Source: Bacillota bacterium (GTDB lineage: Bacteria; Bacillota; Sulfobacillia; Symbiobacteriales; ZC4RG38). Taken from it: a DNA stretch of 5,025 bases. The stretch spans positions 1-5,025 of the forward strand of contig QGUP01000183.1 in assembly GCA_003242505.1 (NCBI GenBank), read 5' to 3'. The translations under genes and the position numbers were made by a program. Positions 4,738-5,025 of this stretch are shown piece by piece. The notes below the pieces were generated by a model. That model had not been told where the DNA came from. It did not search any database and worked only from the letters and a program-made list of their open reading frames with translations. How positions within the stretch are numbered: the first letter of the stretch is position 1; each line of letters begins with the position of its first letter.

Positions 4738-5025
4738 ATGCGGGTTGGCATTGTGGGCGCCGGCACCATGGGGCGGGTCCACGGGGAGAGCCACCGGGAG
4801 GCGGGCCACGAGGTGGTCGCGGTCTACGACCTGCGGCCCGAGGCCGCAGAGGCCCTGGCCCGGCAGGTATCGGCCCGGCCGGCGGAGAGCTATGAGGCGC
4901 TCCTGCTGGATCCGGCGGTCGAGGTGGTGGACATCTGCCTGCCCACCTACCTGCACCGGGAGTACGTGGAGGCGGCGGCCCGGGCGGGCAAGCACGTGAT
5001 CTGCGAGAAGCCCATCGCCCTGAGC
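4738..5025 (+). CDS. Gfo/Idh/MocA-family NAD(P)-dependent oxidoreductase, partial (C-terminus outside window)
   Basis: The first 96 residues of a protein that in this family is usually 330-380 long. The N-terminus MRVGIVGAGTMGRVH is the Rossmann dinucleotide-binding start with GXGXXG at G7, G9 and G12. The acidic residue at the end of the second strand (VVAVYDLRPEAA) suggests preference for NAD over NADP. DICLPTYLHREYVEAAARAGKHVICEKPIALS holds the family's P-T-XX-H and the catalytic-region EKP motif. Members oxidise or epimerise sugars, inositols or related polyols, but the substrate cannot be told from the N-terminal domain. I chose ATG 4738 because GGGGGGA ends 5 nt upstream; an in-frame ATG at 4732 would sit on top of that site. 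It is divergent from the lipid-sugar operon, so a shared role in sugar metabolism is possible but not shown. Confidence 0.92.
   Translation, partial: MRVGIVGAGTMGRVHGESHREAGHEVVAVYDLRPEAAEALARQVSARPAESYEALLLDPAVEVVDICLPTYLHREYVEAAARAGKHVICEKPIALS

Noticed and set aside
4059..4895. Plus-strand open frame of 278 codons across the divergent intergenic region
   Set aside because: Composition is low-complexity R/G/P, it overlaps the UbiA and oxidoreductase genes in the wrong frames, and no ribosome site or known domain is seen.

Overview
The window is a roughly 65-70% GC stretch of bacterial chromosome. Genes are dense, purine-rich Shine-Dalgarno sites (GGAAGGAG, AAGGAGGG) precede two of the starts, and GTG and TTG starts appear. 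The gene content (a TTGAT-N4-ATCAA site, an Fnr-like regulator, a polyprenyl-phosphate sugar module) and the codon use would fit a high-GC Bacillota lineage such as Symbiobacterium relatives. That assignment is inference; nothing in the window proves the taxon.

Layout, left to right. (1) 1-364, minus strand: the 5' part of a small multi-pass membrane protein of unknown function, running off the left edge. (2) 365-549: an intergenic region with a perfect FNR-type box, an 11-bp hairpin suited to be the terminator of the regulator gene, and a GC-rich structured leader. (3) 550-1269, minus strand: a Crp/Fnr-family regulator with an unusual cysteine layout. (4) 1270-1413: a short gap with no gene and only a weak hairpin. 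(5) 1414-4305, minus strand: a three-gene operon in the order UbiA-family prenyl-phosphate phosphoribosyltransferase, ArnE-like SMR-fold transporter, GT-C-type membrane glycosyltransferase. The last two overlap. (6) 4306-4737: a 432-bp divergent intergenic region with a possible 24-codon leader ORF coupled to the ubiA-like gene, a cluster of three direct repeats, two inverted repeats and a long hairpin with a competing alternative fold. (7) 4738-5025, plus strand: the N-terminal third of a Gfo/Idh/MocA-family oxidoreductase, running off the right edge.

How the genes may work together. The central operon reads as a lipid-linked sugar pathway. The UbiA protein would load phosphoribose onto a polyprenyl phosphate, the SMR protein would flip the lipid-linked sugar across the membrane, and the GT-C protein would transfer the sugar to an external acceptor. 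This resembles the mycobacterial decaprenyl-phosphoryl-arabinose route and the Arn lipid A route, but no epimerase (DprE1/DprE2-like) or phosphatase gene is present here. The left part looks like a separate oxygen- or redox-responsive unit: an Fnr-like regulator followed by a membrane protein whose upstream region carries an FNR box.
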